Of a stretch of 34,758 bases of DNA, positions 26,149 to 34,699 are shown one piece after another. The first letter of the stretch is position 1; each line of letters begins with the position of its first letter. Below the pieces are notes generated by a model. The model saw only the letters and a program-made list of their open reading frames with translations. It had not been told where the DNA came from and ran no database searches. A program made the position numbers and the translations under genes. Origin of the DNA: a bacterium (GTDB lineage Bacteria > Actinomycetota > Acidimicrobiia > Spongiisociales > ZC4RG35); assembly GCA_028819345.1 (NCBI GenBank), contig JAPPLW010000032.1:1-34758 (forward strand), read 5' to 3'.

Positions 26149-27957
26149 CTATTGCACCCTGTGATGGCGGTTTGAGAGTATGAATTTGTCATATTGCGGG
26201 ATTGTGGTTACTAGCTGGTTGATGTTGGTGAAGAGTCCGCTCTCGGTGAGTGCGGAGTGGTGTTCCCTGACTGTGATTCCTGGAAAGTCATCATCGGAGT
26301 TATCTGGCCATAAGGAGAACAGTGGTGGTGGAGTTGTGGGTTTGTGGCGCCGAAAGCTGCGCCACACTGCTCTTCCTATCGGCCCGTAGTCGGTGTCGAG
26401 GCCTACAGCGTAGGATATGCCCAGCAGATATTCCACCTCATCGAAGCAGTCAGCGTAAACCTCTTCGCTTGGTACAAGATCGGAGACAATCGGGCGCAAC
26501 ACTTCGAACAGGTGTTCAGAGATGGGAGTTGGATGTCTATTGAGTTTTGGAATGGCTTGTTTCACGATGTCGCGGTCAAGCACATCCCAGGAGCTAGCCG
26601 CGACCGCCACTGGCCGCGGGGGCCTTTCATCGCGAACTTTGACTTTTGCTAGGACATGGGCAATGGATTCGAGGCGGCCGGTTGCAACAGATCCAAGGCC
26701 GGTAGCGTAGATTGCCAGGAGTGTTGGGTATTGCTGAAGGTTCAAAAGGGCCACATTGCCGTTTCGTTTGAGGTGGCGAGACGCCAGCCGATCAACACAC
26801 CGCTGCCAAAGTTCATCATGCTCTAGACAGTCCGAAAAGCAGGCCCCGACTGCTAGGAGTCTGAGTAGCCGCGCCGTTGCTTCCTCGTAGGCGGCCATTT
26901 GCTCTGCATAGTGCTCAAAACCTTGCAATGTGTCCACCGCTGATTCCTGAACCCGGTTGATCACGTGATCGGCTTCTCCGATGATGAGGTCGTGAAGTTT
27001 GATGCGGTGGATTGGATCGGGAAGAAAAAGCTTGAGTTGTGCGACCGCTAGCTCCGTCTCGAACGGTCTCTGGTCCGTAAGGCTTTCCAGCGCCTCTACC
27101 TTGGCTGCCAGGTCTTCGAACACAGTGTCGGCATCCTGGATTGAGACTTCCTTAGCGTCTCGATGTCTGATGATCTCTCGGGCTGCTTCATTGATTGGTC
27201 CACGATGGAACCAGTAGGTGGTAAACCGTCGACCCGGTGCTCGTAGGATGGCGTTTCGGAGAGCGCTGTCCCAAACACCGGACCATCCGCAGACAATGAG
27301 GCCGTACTGGTCGAACACTTCGTCAAGAAGGCGATCAACCGCCGGGTCGTATTGGGATAACTCCTCAATGGTGTTTTTGAGGTCCGGCGAGATATAGTCG
27401 CCGTGAACTTTGATGATCGTGCAATCACTATGGGTGATGGGTAAAGATCCCTCTGCGTGAGCAGAGGTGGATACAACGTTCGGCTCAACTCCGGCCTCCC
27501 CGAGCGCGGTTTCGAGCAGCCGATCGAAATTCGTGGTCACGATCACCTTTACATAACCCTTGGACACGAGTTGAGCGATGGCGTGATGGGCCGGGGTGGG
27601 AACCTTCAATCCGTTGGCTCGGTCTTCTTCTGTGGGCTCAAAGTACGGCTTCAGAAGGTTCCGGCGGTCAACCTGGGAGGGTGCTAACTCAGCAAGCAAC
27701 TCAGAGTAGTTTGGGTCACCCGCGGTATGGCTTCGATACCAAGAAACGGGATCCTCCCCAGCATCATCGTCTTGCAGGACGGCATAACGCTTGACGAGAT
27801 CAAGGACAACATCCCAGCCGCTCGGGACTCCAGCACCGGTGCTGATGCCCGAACCCAGCAAAAGGGCAAAGGTCCGAGGGCCAGCATGGATGCTTGAAGC
27901 AAGTGCCACCAAAGGGTCTCTTTCCATCCTGGCAAGTCTATTTGCAGCCAGTGACAC
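26149..27957 (-). CDS. SIR2-family protein with large C-terminal helical region
   Basis: The N-terminal 300 residues form a SIR2-like NAD-binding domain. The segments are LLLGSGISTGAGVPSGWDVV near 32-51, VTTNFDRLLE at 140-149 (the N-D pair is intact), KVHGDY with the catalytic-type H185, and VCGWSGVWD near 222-230. The remaining 300 residues are helix-rich with no motif I know. Standalone SIR2-domain proteins of about 600 residues in islands often act as NAD-depleting phage-defence effectors (as in Thoeris ThsA, DSR and pAgo-associated SIR2); a similar role here is inference. The start is a GTG at 27957 or the ATG at 27927, which gives a more usual N-terminus. No partner gene is adjacent. Confidence 0.8.
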   Translation of the reverse strand: MSLAANRLARMERDPLVALASSIHAGPRTFALLLGSGISTGAGVPSGWDVVLDLVKRYAVLQDDDAGEDPVSWYRSHTAGDPNYSELLAELAPSQVDRRNLLKPYFEPTEEDRANGLKVPTPAHHAIAQLVSKGYVKVIVTTNFDRLLETALGEAGVEPNVVSTSAHAEGSLPITHSDCTIIKVHGDYISPDLKNTIEELSQYDPAVDRLLDEVFDQYGLIVCGWSGVWDSALRNAILRAPGRRFTTYWFHRGPINEAAREIIRHRDAKEVSIQDADTVFEDLAAKVEALESLTDQRPFETELAVAQLKLFLPDPIHRIKLHDLIIGEADHVINRVQESAVDTLQGFEHYAEQMAAYEEATARLLRLLAVGACFSDCLEHDELWQRCVDRLASRHLKRNGNVALLNLQQYPTLLAIYATGLGSVATGRLESIAHVLAKVKVRDERPPRPVAVAASSWDVLDRDIVKQAIPKLNRHPTPISEHLFEVLRPIVSDLVPSEEVYADCFDEVEYLLGISYAVGLDTDYGPIGRAVWRSFRRHKPTTPPPLFSLWPDNSDDDFPGITVREHHSALTESGLFTNINQLVTTIPQYDKFILSNRHHRVQ

Positions 27958-28463
27958 ATCGTCAGAACCACCGAGAACGATCGCCCCGGGGCAGCGGACC
28001 CCTCAAAGCCCTATCGTCGGACTGTCAACGGTGGAGAATCAGCCAACCGGTCGAGAATCCCTGCACCCTCCAAGGCACCCAAGACTGCCGGCGCTTACGC
28101 CTGGTCCGGCACGGCGGAGCAGAGAATGGCCGCCATGCGGGACGATCACGCCCTTGCCGAACTGCTGGCAGCGGCGGACAAAACCACAGCACACGTTCAC
28201 CGCTTCGGGAACGGGCCCAGTCAACCAGGCAACCACGAACCCCTGAAACGAATCGCGTCAAGCAGCGGAACAGGTATGCGCAGGCGGAGGTGACCCGGCT
28301 CGAATACCAGCCGGTCCGGCAGGACGAAAAGGGATCGACTAAACGGCCCGGGAAACAGAATCCGGCCCACCAGCTAAGAAGGCAGTCAGAAGCTACGAGC
28401 GATCGGCAAGCCCAAAAGACGCGATCACAGAGCCACGACGAAATCGAAAAAATGTCCGTAGAA
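27958..28463. other. Gap between SIR2 gene and cassette B
   Basis: No gene with a start and recognisable motif is present. One plus-strand frame is open from about 27953 to 28302 and contains a helix-like stretch (AEQRMAAMRDDHALAELLAA). It lacks a start codon before ATG 28132 and has no known relatives to my eye. It could be a decayed gene end. The leftward SIR2 promoter should lie in 27960-28020. Confidence 0.3.
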
Positions 28464-28745
28464 CTCAACCACACGTTTGCACTAAAGCCTGCCCACACCC
28501 AAAAACGCGTGGGCAACCACCAACCGCCCGAAGCCGCCGACCGGGATCGGGAATGGCTTCGGGCATCATCAACCGAAACCTTCGTCGAGGCCTCACCCGG
28601 ACCCCTTGCGGGGAAGTTCCCGGCGAACAGTCAGCGAACGCTTTGCGAACGCTTGCTGTTGCGAGTCGGTGTTTCCCCAGGTCACACCCCAAACGAACGT
28701 TTTGCGAACACTGCGAACGCTTCCACGAACGGTTTGCGAACGCTT
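28464..28745 (+). repeat. Long inverted repeat, copy 3 (left end of cassette B)
   Basis: It has the same architecture as copy 1: outer tip 28464-28488, hairpin GCCCAC (28491-28496) / GTGGGC (28509-28514), a divergent middle, the conserved block 28676-28710, and CGAAC hexamers at 28694, 28705, 28714, 28726 and 28737. Those intervals of 11, 9, 12 and 11 bp equal those of copy 1 exactly. An upstream trio lies at 28624, 28635 and 28646. The middle segment differs from the other copies, while tip, hairpin, conserved block and array are kept, which points to function rather than recent duplication. Confidence 0.85.
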
Positions 28746-29081
28746 CGATATGGACGAGGATCGGCATTCTTCACCCCGACCATGCTCTACAAATGGGACT
28801 ACATGCGTTGGAGAGGGACACTTCCCACAGGAACGAAATGTCCAACGGGCTTTTAGTTCTGCTCTACTACCTTCAGGCCACCCGATCCACTTTCTTGGAA
28901 GGACCGCGGTGCGAGGCCATGCACCTTGGAACTCTCTCCTGGTGTCCGGAACGCTTGATGTATTGTGGTGTGTGGGTTGGGTAAAGTGCGAATTATGACC
29001 GAGCAGCGTACTTGTTCTCGACCCTGACCAGTGCATCTGCGCCCGGGTGCAGCCAACGGTGCGGTAGTGGGAAGGCGGGCG
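28746..29081. other. Leader region inside cassette B, no gene seen
   Basis: It lies between repeat copy 3 and the first cargo gene. Open frames crossing it on both strands run into the repeat and look like chance translation. TTGATG near 28955 and TATTGTG after it, followed by TAAAGTGCGAATTATGA, may include a rightward promoter for the 165-residue gene; this is a guess. Confidence 0.3.
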
Positions 29082-29579
29082 ATGAGCGCAGCGAAGTCTA
29101 GGGCACAGAGAGATCGGGGGAAGTGGTCGATGCCAGGCGTCCCGCACAAAGGATGGTGGTGCATTGGGCTCAAAGACCTCAAGGGACTCTTCGGGATCTG
29201 CGAGATGTGCGAAACGCAATCCATTCGGTACGTTCACTACATGGAGCACCCCGACTACCCTGATGTCCTTGGCGCGGGGAGCGTGTGCGCCGGACACATG
29301 GAAGGTGATTACGCCGCGCCGCAACAGCGGGAGAAGCAAGCCATCTCGCTAGCTGCCCGGCGATCAAGGTGGATGAACACTAAGTGGAGACAATCTGCCA
29401 AGGGCAATCCCTACCTCAACCGCAGCGGCTTCAACATCGTGTTGTATCCAAGCGGCAGACATTGGGCATTCAGGATAGAACGGCGCAATTCGGGGCAGTC
29501 TTGGAGACGCGCCGGGTATGCCACCATCGACGATGCAAAACTTGCGGCATTCGAACGCTTCACGAAGCTACAACAATAG
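29082..29579 (+). CDS. Small protein with CxxC...CxGH zinc-finger-like motif
   Basis: The product has 165 residues from ATG 29082, which has GGAAGG a few bases upstream; an upstream in-frame ATG at 29031 lacks this signal. Near residues 45-85 lies GICEMCETQSIRYVHYM followed by VCAGHMEGDY, that is CxxC and CxxH pairs spaced like a treble-clef or similar zinc site. After a basic linker comes a compact C-terminal region (GFNIVLYPSGRHWAFRIER, then YATIDDAKLAAFERFTKL). I have seen this overall pattern in uncharacterised proteins scattered over bacteria, but I know no function. It is the first cargo gene of cassette B. A nucleic-acid-binding role is possible. Confidence 0.7.
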   Translation: MSAAKSRAQRDRGKWSMPGVPHKGWWCIGLKDLKGLFGICEMCETQSIRYVHYMEHPDYPDVLGAGSVCAGHMEGDYAAPQQREKQAISLAARRSRWMNTKWRQSAKGNPYLNRSGFNIVLYPSGRHWAFRIERRNSGQSWRRAGYATIDDAKLAAFERFTKLQQ

Positions 29580-30030
29580 GCCGCCCTCGGCGTAGGATTT
29601 TCGCGTCGGGATCCGTCACGCCCAACGAACTCCGCCAGCTCGGACTGTTCGCTGCCCATCTGACGCCCAAATGCTGTCGGCACCATATACGCTCCGAGGA
29701 TCGCTGCGCACAAGGACCGGTTGATCCGCGGCCAGCATTCGAGCCGTGACAGCAGGAAGCTGCTCGCCGCAGGTTAGACGTCACAACCTGGGTGCGATCA
29801 AACCGGAACCTACACCAATACGCTTGCCGAGCGTGGCAAAGAGATACGCCTTGACCTCGTTCCGGTCTTAGTATCGGGCTCCTCGGGCAGTTCATCAAGC
29901 GCGCGGAGCCGGTCCTCTTCGATTAGCTCCTCGAGGGTGTTTGATGACACATATAGGCGCAGGGCTGTATTGTCTGGAACCACAACAGACCTCAACCAGC
30001 TCATCAACCGACCGAAGAAAGGCACCCACC
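29580..30030. other. Gap between the two cassette B genes
   Basis: No convincing gene. A 71-codon leftward frame (30025-29810) includes the stretch SSNTLEELIEEDRLRALDELPEE and might be coding. However, it would overlap the leader of the rightward 117-residue gene and has no family I recognise. The rightward gene's promoter is expected around 29930-30010; TTGTCT and TACAAT-like elements are not clear. Confidence 0.3.
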
Positions 30031-30384
30031 ATGGACCCTATCGAACTCGAAAGGCTTACGGCTGCGGTGTTGCAGAGGTTCCTTGACGACGAGGAGGGCG
30101 AATACAGTCTGAAACGGCTACGGGAGACTGTTCATCTCATGCAAAAGGAACTGGCGATCGCTCACCACCACTCCCTGACGTACATTTCAGGTTTTCTTCG
30201 TCAATACAAGAACACTTCCCCGAAGGAGTATCGATGGCCCGAACGCGAATTGACGACCGCAGATTACGTGCGAGTTCTAGAGGGAGCGATTCAATCTCAA
30301 CTGGATCAAGGTGTGAACCTAACCCACCAGGACATCCTGCTTCTGAAACTCCTTGCCCAAGAGCGATACGATTCGAAGTCATAG
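30031..30384 (+). CDS. Hypothetical small helical protein in cassette B
   Basis: The product has 117 residues from ATG 30031 (MDPIELERLT...), preceded by GAAAGG 11 nt upstream. An upstream in-frame ATG at 29941 would add an atypical Ser/Thr-rich leader. It is acidic to neutral, largely helical (LTAAVLQRFLDDEEGEY, then KRLRETVHLMQKELAIAH), with no Cys pair, membrane segment or known motif. It might be a small regulator or an antitoxin-like protein, but nothing in the sequence proves this. It is the second cargo gene of cassette B, same direction as the first, and ends about 105 bp before repeat copy 4. Confidence 0.6.
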   Translation: MDPIELERLTAAVLQRFLDDEEGEYSLKRLRETVHLMQKELAIAHHHSLTYISGFLRQYKNTSPKEYRWPERELTTADYVRVLEGAIQSQLDQGVNLTHQDILLLKLLAQERYDSKS

Positions 30385-30489
30385 GGAGACAGTCCAGTAG
30401 ATTGGGAAAACACCTGAAGCGAGCAGGCTAAGTTCTGCCGTCTGTAGTCCACGCCTTCTAGCGACATGTTCGAATACTCCTCCAGCTAC

Positions 30490-30761
30490 AGCGTTCGCTA
30501 ACCGTTCGTTACAGTGTTCCTAGCGTTCGCAAACCGTTCGTTTGGGGTCTGACCTGGGGAAACAGCGACTGAGATCGTCAACCGTTCGCAAACCGTTCGC
30601 CGGGCGCGGTTCTCGTTATGGGTGGCGTGAAGGCGCGATGAACGCTTCGGAAGAAAACACCCGAATCCACCCTCAAACCAGCCTGCGCCGTCCCGGGTTG
30701 TTGGTGGTTGCCCACGCTAAATCTGGTGTGGGCAGTGCTTTAGTGCAAACGTGTGGTCGAG
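30490..30761 (-). repeat. Long inverted repeat, copy 4 (right end of cassette B)
   Basis: On the plus strand it begins with CGTTCG hexamers at 30492, 30503, a degenerate one near 30515, 30524 and 30535. The conserved block runs to 30559. Two more hexamers lie near 30582-30599, then the hairpin GCCCAC (30710-30715) / GTGGGC (30728-30733) and the outer tip 30737-30761. Its hairpin loop differs in sequence from the other three copies while stem and 12-nt loop length are kept, which supports selection on structure. Its outer flank resembles that of copy 1. Confidence 0.85.
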
Positions 30762-31123
30762 ATCGCCCACCTCAAACGTCCTCAGGCATTCACTACCCCA
30801 AAGCCACCGCGCCCTTTAGTGGCTTGGTTCGAGGGCATTCCGTACTTGCCTTGATCGAAAATGGCCCCTGTTCCTTCGTGGATCGTCTCCCTAACCTCAG
30901 ATTCACACACCTGACTTCAGTTTCTCAAGGGGCTTGCACCGCCTGTCTAAGGGGAGAAGGTGATGCCGCCCGGCCTGGGTAGAAGTGTGCTTCGCCGATG
31001 TCGGGACAAAGGAGAAGTCGATGCGTCGGGTGTGCTAGGAAAGATGGTGCATGGTCCCTGGACGTCCATTCCCGAGTTTGGAGCCTGGATATGAGCTTGG
31101 GAAGGATTGTGTAGGATCGCTGT
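30762..31123. other. Upstream region of the DUF4062-TPR gene, no gene seen
   Basis: It contains no recognisable gene. The rightward promoter and leader of the next gene should be here. GTGTAGGATCGCTGTATG at its end supplies an AGGA ribosome-binding site 7 nt before the start codon. Confidence 0.35.
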
Positions 31124-32860
31124 ATGGCGACACCGGTGACTCGGATTCGGATTTTCTTGGCCACCCCCGGGGGTCTGGAGGGAGAACGGCAACTCTTTCG
31201 CGATACGATGGACGAATTCAGCGAGGTTTATGGCGATGCCGAGGGCTTTGTAATGAGTCCAGTGGGTTGGGAGGTAGTTTCACCTGGCACCGGCCGACCC
31301 CAGGATCTAATAAACGATCACGTCCGAGGTGCCGATTATCTCGTTGCGTTGCTCTGGGACCGGTGGGGAACGACTACGTCGGCAGAATCGCGGTACTCCT
31401 CAGGCACTTATGAAGAACTGGCTGTGGCTTTGGAATGTCTAAGTGATCCGGATGCGGAGATGCGAGATTTAGCGGTGTTTTTCAAGGGTGTCGGTGATCG
31501 ACAACTTAGTGATGCCGGGCCGCAGCTCGCACAGGTACTCCAGTTCAAGAACGCGTTGGAATCGAGAAAGGAATTGTTTTTCGGGACCTTCGACACCAGA
31601 GAAGAGTTGAGGCGCCATCTGTTGCGTTTGTTCATGCGGTGGCTCAGGGGTTTCGGTGAGAAGGTCCCGAGGATGGTTTCGTTACCGGTGTTGGGCGATG
31701 GTTCGTTGGAGGTGCAGGCCTCAATGGCAGCGTCCACCGAGAGTTCTGATTTGTTGGGAAGGGCTGATGAACTGGCCCGTAGGGGGCTGGTGACTCAGGC
31801 TGAGGTAGCCTATGCGACTGCGGTGTCCACGGATGATCGCGAGAGTCTGATCTCCTACGCTAAGTTTCTTCGTCGAACTGGTCGGCTTGAAAGAGCGTTC
31901 ACGATCAACAAGAGGATTCTCGGTCTCCGCGAGACTCTGGTCGAAGTCCCGTTGGCGTCATCAGCGGCTGATCGTTCCTATGTATTGGCGAACATGGGTG
32001 TAATCCGCCGCAAGCAAGGCGATTTGACATCATCCAGGGATCTCCTCAATGAGGCAGTACGGACAGTTGACATGTTTCCGGACTCATCAGCAGCCGAGTC
32101 AAAAGCGTACGCCCTAGACAACTTGGGGCTGACGCTGCGACGTCTTGGGAATCACGCCACTGCCTTGAGCAGTCATAAGCAGGCTCTGAACCTGCGCCAC
32201 CAGACCGGGGACGAACCAGGGCAGGCGAAGACTCTGCTCAACATTGCCAGGTTGTTTAAGGACCAAGATCAACTCGAGGATGCACGGATCTCCGCCTCGC
32301 AGGCTCTAGAGATGCTGATGGACACAGACAACGAGAAGCACACACTGGCGAATGCCTATTCGACATTAGGTGACATTACCCGAGCGGAAGGAGATCTTCC
32401 AAAGGCGTATGCACACTACGAGAAGGCGTTAGATCTGAACGAGACCATCGGCCACACAGACGGTGTCGCTGTGGTCTCCTGTCAGTTGGCGTCTCTCTTA
32501 TTAGACGACAACGACGCTACAGGAGCTTTGCCATACGCGGAGCGTAGCCTGGAGGAGAACCTGCGCTCTGGTAACAAGGAAGGGGAGGCAATCGCGCTGC
32601 GGGTGCTTGGAGATGTGCAGATGGCCAGGGGGTGCTTCGGTGACGCGAGGACCTATTACCAAGACTCCTTTAGGATGTTCCAAGAGCATCAGAACCAAAC
32701 CGGCGCGTTGCTGGCGAGGATCGGTGTGGCAGAGGCGCTTGCAGGCGAGGGCAAGACCCGTGACGCCGCTTGCGTGGCAGAGGCGCTTCAGGAGCTGGCC
32801 ACCGAGGACCGGCTTAGTGACGAGGACATGGCCAGGATACGAAGGCTTCATTGCGGCTAG
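31124..32860 (+). CDS. DUF4062-like N-terminal domain with TPR array
   Basis: The first 120 residues fit the DUF4062 pattern: RIRIFLATPGGLEGERQLFR, then GADYLVALLWDRWGT, then SGTYEELAVAL. DUF4062 is a TIR-like Rossmann-type domain found at the N-terminus of STAND and other conflict proteins. Residues from about 205 to 570 form tetratricopeptide repeats (AYALDNLGLTLRRLGNHATA, AYSTLGDITRAEGDLPKAYA and others). No NTPase domain sits between, so it would be a compact sensor or effector built from a signalling domain and a TPR scaffold. The 578-residue frame is complete. It converges, with 29 bp between, on the phosphatase gene. A defence or signalling role is inference from the domain pairing and the neighbourhood. 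Confidence 0.75.
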   Translation: MATPVTRIRIFLATPGGLEGERQLFRDTMDEFSEVYGDAEGFVMSPVGWEVVSPGTGRPQDLINDHVRGADYLVALLWDRWGTTTSAESRYSSGTYEELAVALECLSDPDAEMRDLAVFFKGVGDRQLSDAGPQLAQVLQFKNALESRKELFFGTFDTREELRRHLLRLFMRWLRGFGEKVPRMVSLPVLGDGSLEVQASMAASTESSDLLGRADELARRGLVTQAEVAYATAVSTDDRESLISYAKFLRRTGRLERAFTINKRILGLRETLVEVPLASSAADRSYVLANMGVIRRKQGDLTSSRDLLNEAVRTVDMFPDSSAAESKAYALDNLGLTLRRLGNHATALSSHKQALNLRHQTGDEPGQAKTLLNIARLFKDQDQLEDARISASQALEMLMDTDNEKHTLANAYSTLGDITRAEGDLPKAYAHYEKALDLNETIGHTDGVAVVSCQLASLLLDDNDATGALPYAERSLEENLRSGNKEGEAIALRVLGDVQMARGCFGDARTYYQDSFRMFQEHQNQTGALLARIGVAEALAGEGKTRDAACVAEALQELATEDRLSDEDMARIRRLHCG

Positions 32861-32889
32861 AGGCGGTTAACTTGTGGATTCGATGTCTG

Positions 32890-33501
32890 CTACCGGGCTT
32901 GGATCCAGTCTCCGGTGGGCCAAAAGAAGCAGGTAAGCAAACCTTTGGACCATGTACCACATCCGGTGTCAATCAGAGCCAGATTGTCCGTGATGCGCGG
33001 CCTATACCCAGGCTGAGGTCGATGACCGGAGACTCTGAAGACGCGGCTCGCCGAATCAGTCAGGTCGGGCGGCAAGGGGTCCGTCGGGCTGTGGGTCACC
33101 AACAGTTCACCAGCCCGATAGTTTTCACGCAGGTCTCTTAGGAATTGTATGTGAGAAAGGGGAACGGTCCTGCGGGGTTCAGTAAAACCGGGTGATTTGT
33201 GTTTCAGAGCGTAAGCCCTCAAAGTTGCTGCGCCCCCGATTCGCAAGAAGTCCGCGGACAATCCACCGCCGAGGTAACGCAAAAACGCCGCCTCGTGATG
33301 CCCGCGCAGGAACGTGGCTTGAATAGGGCTAGCCTTTAGCTGGATCAGAAACTCGATGACATCCGCGCTGCAGGGTCCCCGATTGATGTAGTCACCGACG
33401 AAGACAAATACTTCTGTTCTTCGCACCGCATCGTCGACAATCTTCTTGAGGGCGGCTAGGTTTCCGTGTATATCCCCAATAATGGCTATCTCGTGATTCA
33501 T
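32890..33501 (-). CDS. PPP-type metallophosphatase
   Basis: A calcineurin-like phosphoesterase of the PPP/ApaH type, 203 residues. GDIHG is at 9-13, GDYINRG at 36-42 (usual GDxVDRG), RGHHE at 66-70 (usual RGNHE), LLVTHS near 132 and SGHRPQ near 157, ending in a LIDTGC segment. The N-to-H change in the GNHE box hits a residue that normally binds metal, so activity or metal choice may differ. Relatives remove phosphate from proteins or split diadenosine tetraphosphate. The start codon overlaps the stop of the nucleotidyltransferase gene by 4 bp (33498-33501), so the two proteins are co-produced. The pairing suggests one enzyme reverses or limits the other. Confidence 0.85.
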   Translation of the reverse strand: MNHEIAIIGDIHGNLAALKKIVDDAVRRTEVFVFVGDYINRGPCSADVIEFLIQLKASPIQATFLRGHHEAAFLRYLGGGLSADFLRIGGAATLRAYALKHKSPGFTEPRRTVPLSHIQFLRDLRENYRAGELLVTHSPTDPLPPDLTDSASRVFRVSGHRPQPGYRPRITDNLALIDTGCGTWSKGLLTCFFWPTGDWIQAR

Positions 33502-34319
33502 AACAGGACCTTCGGCAAGTCAGAGTAACCCACCTTCTGATCTTCAGAGGTCATCGCCATTATCGCAAGCGTTGCCCTCTCACGATCGTCATCCCACTCT
33601 GCCACAGCAAGACTCTCCAGGGACTCATAGATGGTTGGGGGCGGCTCGCCAACCGCCTCTACCAGCCTTCTCTGTAGCTTTTCAAGCTCGTCCAAGGAGG
33701 GTTGAGACACAATGCGAGGATCCGATGACAAGAGAGTGACGAGGCCCGGTTCGTTGAACCGATCCGCCAATTCCCGTACTGAGAAGCAGGGTCGCCCCTC
33801 GGCCAGCGCAAGCGAGTAGATAGCAGTACGGAGCAAGTATCGGCCGAGACGACAGAGGCCAGGCAAGTGAAGACCCAACTCCGTCTCCTCACAATCCAGA
33901 ATCGCTGAGAAATGCCGAACCCGGGAAAGAAGCAGGGACGCGTCCGGTCGCTCAAGGTCACGAATGAGGTTCAGTAACTCCCCTGTCGGATCCAAAATGA
34001 TAACCCCGTCCCGTCGGATGTGCATTCCAAAAAGAGTCCGAGAAGCGCTAATCATTTGTGGTCGGGTGTAACAACTAAGATTCACGTTCCTGTAGGTTCG
34101 CGACCCCAACGGCTCTGGAACTAAAGCAAGCAGATCAAGGTCCGACTGCTGTACAGAATCGCCCCGTGCCCGACTCCCATAGACCAACAGTCCAATCACA
34201 CCCGCAGGAACAATACACATAGCTGCATCCACAAGGCACCGTGGTACACCTAAAACTGCAAGTTCCCTCTCAACCTCCGCAACATTGAAAGTGACTCGAC
34301 GGTGCAAATGCCTATCCAC
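33498..34319 (-). CDS. MNT-type nucleotidyltransferase
   Basis: A 273-residue protein with a polymerase-beta-type nucleotidyltransferase core: VYGSRARGDSVQQSDLDLLAL near 46-66 gives the GSxxxG and DxD (D60, D62) signature. The C-terminal 150 residues are helical, with YSLALAEGRPCFSVRELADRF resembling the helical partner domains of this superfamily. Such enzymes transfer NMP to proteins, tRNA or drugs. The start is a GTG at 34319 with GGGAG at some distance; no better start is visible. It is the first gene of a two-gene operon with the PPP-type phosphatase. A toxin-antitoxin or nucleotide-signalling role is possible, but the sequence does not identify the substrate. Confidence 0.82.
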   Translation of the reverse strand: MDRHLHRRVTFNVAEVERELAVLGVPRCLVDAAMCIVPAGVIGLLVYGSRARGDSVQQSDLDLLALVPEPLGSRTYRNVNLSCYTRPQMISASRTLFGMHIRRDGVIILDPTGELLNLIRDLERPDASLLLSRVRHFSAILDCEETELGLHLPGLCRLGRYLLRTAIYSLALAEGRPCFSVRELADRFNEPGLVTLLSSDPRIVSQPSLDELEKLQRRLVEAVGEPPPTIYESLESLAVAEWDDDRERATLAIMAMTSEDQKVGYSDLPKVLL

Positions 34320-34699
34320 AGGTACTCGAATCTCCCACGCAACGATACACAGCAGCCTCGAAGCAGAAGTTCACTAAATCATCGCAGGGCATGGGAAAGT
34401 GACGGGAGCTATGGGACTCCAGGTAGGCGTCCCCAGTCTCGGCGAACGCACGGATGCTGTTAGCTCGGCAGGGTTATATGAGGTTGGTGGTGTGCTCTTT
34501 GACGGCGGGTCCCCACGCGGGCATATTGGGTCGGCCGCTAGTTCGATGGCATCCTGAGCAACTCGGCATCCCCGTAGCCGGTGCTGGGTTGGGTCTGGTG
34601 ACGGATCAAAGACTTAGCTGTGTACCAGATCGAATTGTCGGCTCCAAAGAACTCGACAACCAAGGTTAGTGTGTGCAATGCCGGTGGTACTCTTCATCC
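34320..34699. other. Intergenic stretch before the IS-like end
   Basis: No recognisable gene. A 71-codon rightward frame (34454-34669) has no motif and no good start signal. The promoter for the leftward nucleotidyltransferase operon should lie in 34330-34400. Confidence 0.35.

Larger units (their letters stand above)
28464..30761. mobile_element. Cassette B: inverted-repeat-bounded element with two small genes
   Basis: Repeat copies 3 and 4 face outward like those of cassette A and enclose about 2.3 kb. Inside are two rightward small genes (165 and 117 residues), neither resembling a recombinase. The contents share nothing visible with cassette A. Two unrelated cargos between the same ends are what a cassette or non-autonomous transposon family would produce. 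I find no clear target-site duplication at the outer edges. Confidence 0.55.

Noticed and set aside
28593-29339. 248-codon minus-strand frame crossing repeat copy 3 and the zinc-finger-like gene
   Set aside because: It runs through the iteron array and opposite a better-supported gene; no motif is seen.
29810-30025. 71-codon minus-strand frame between the cassette B genes
   Set aside because: It has no family resemblance and overlaps the leader of the rightward gene; too weak to annotate as a gene.
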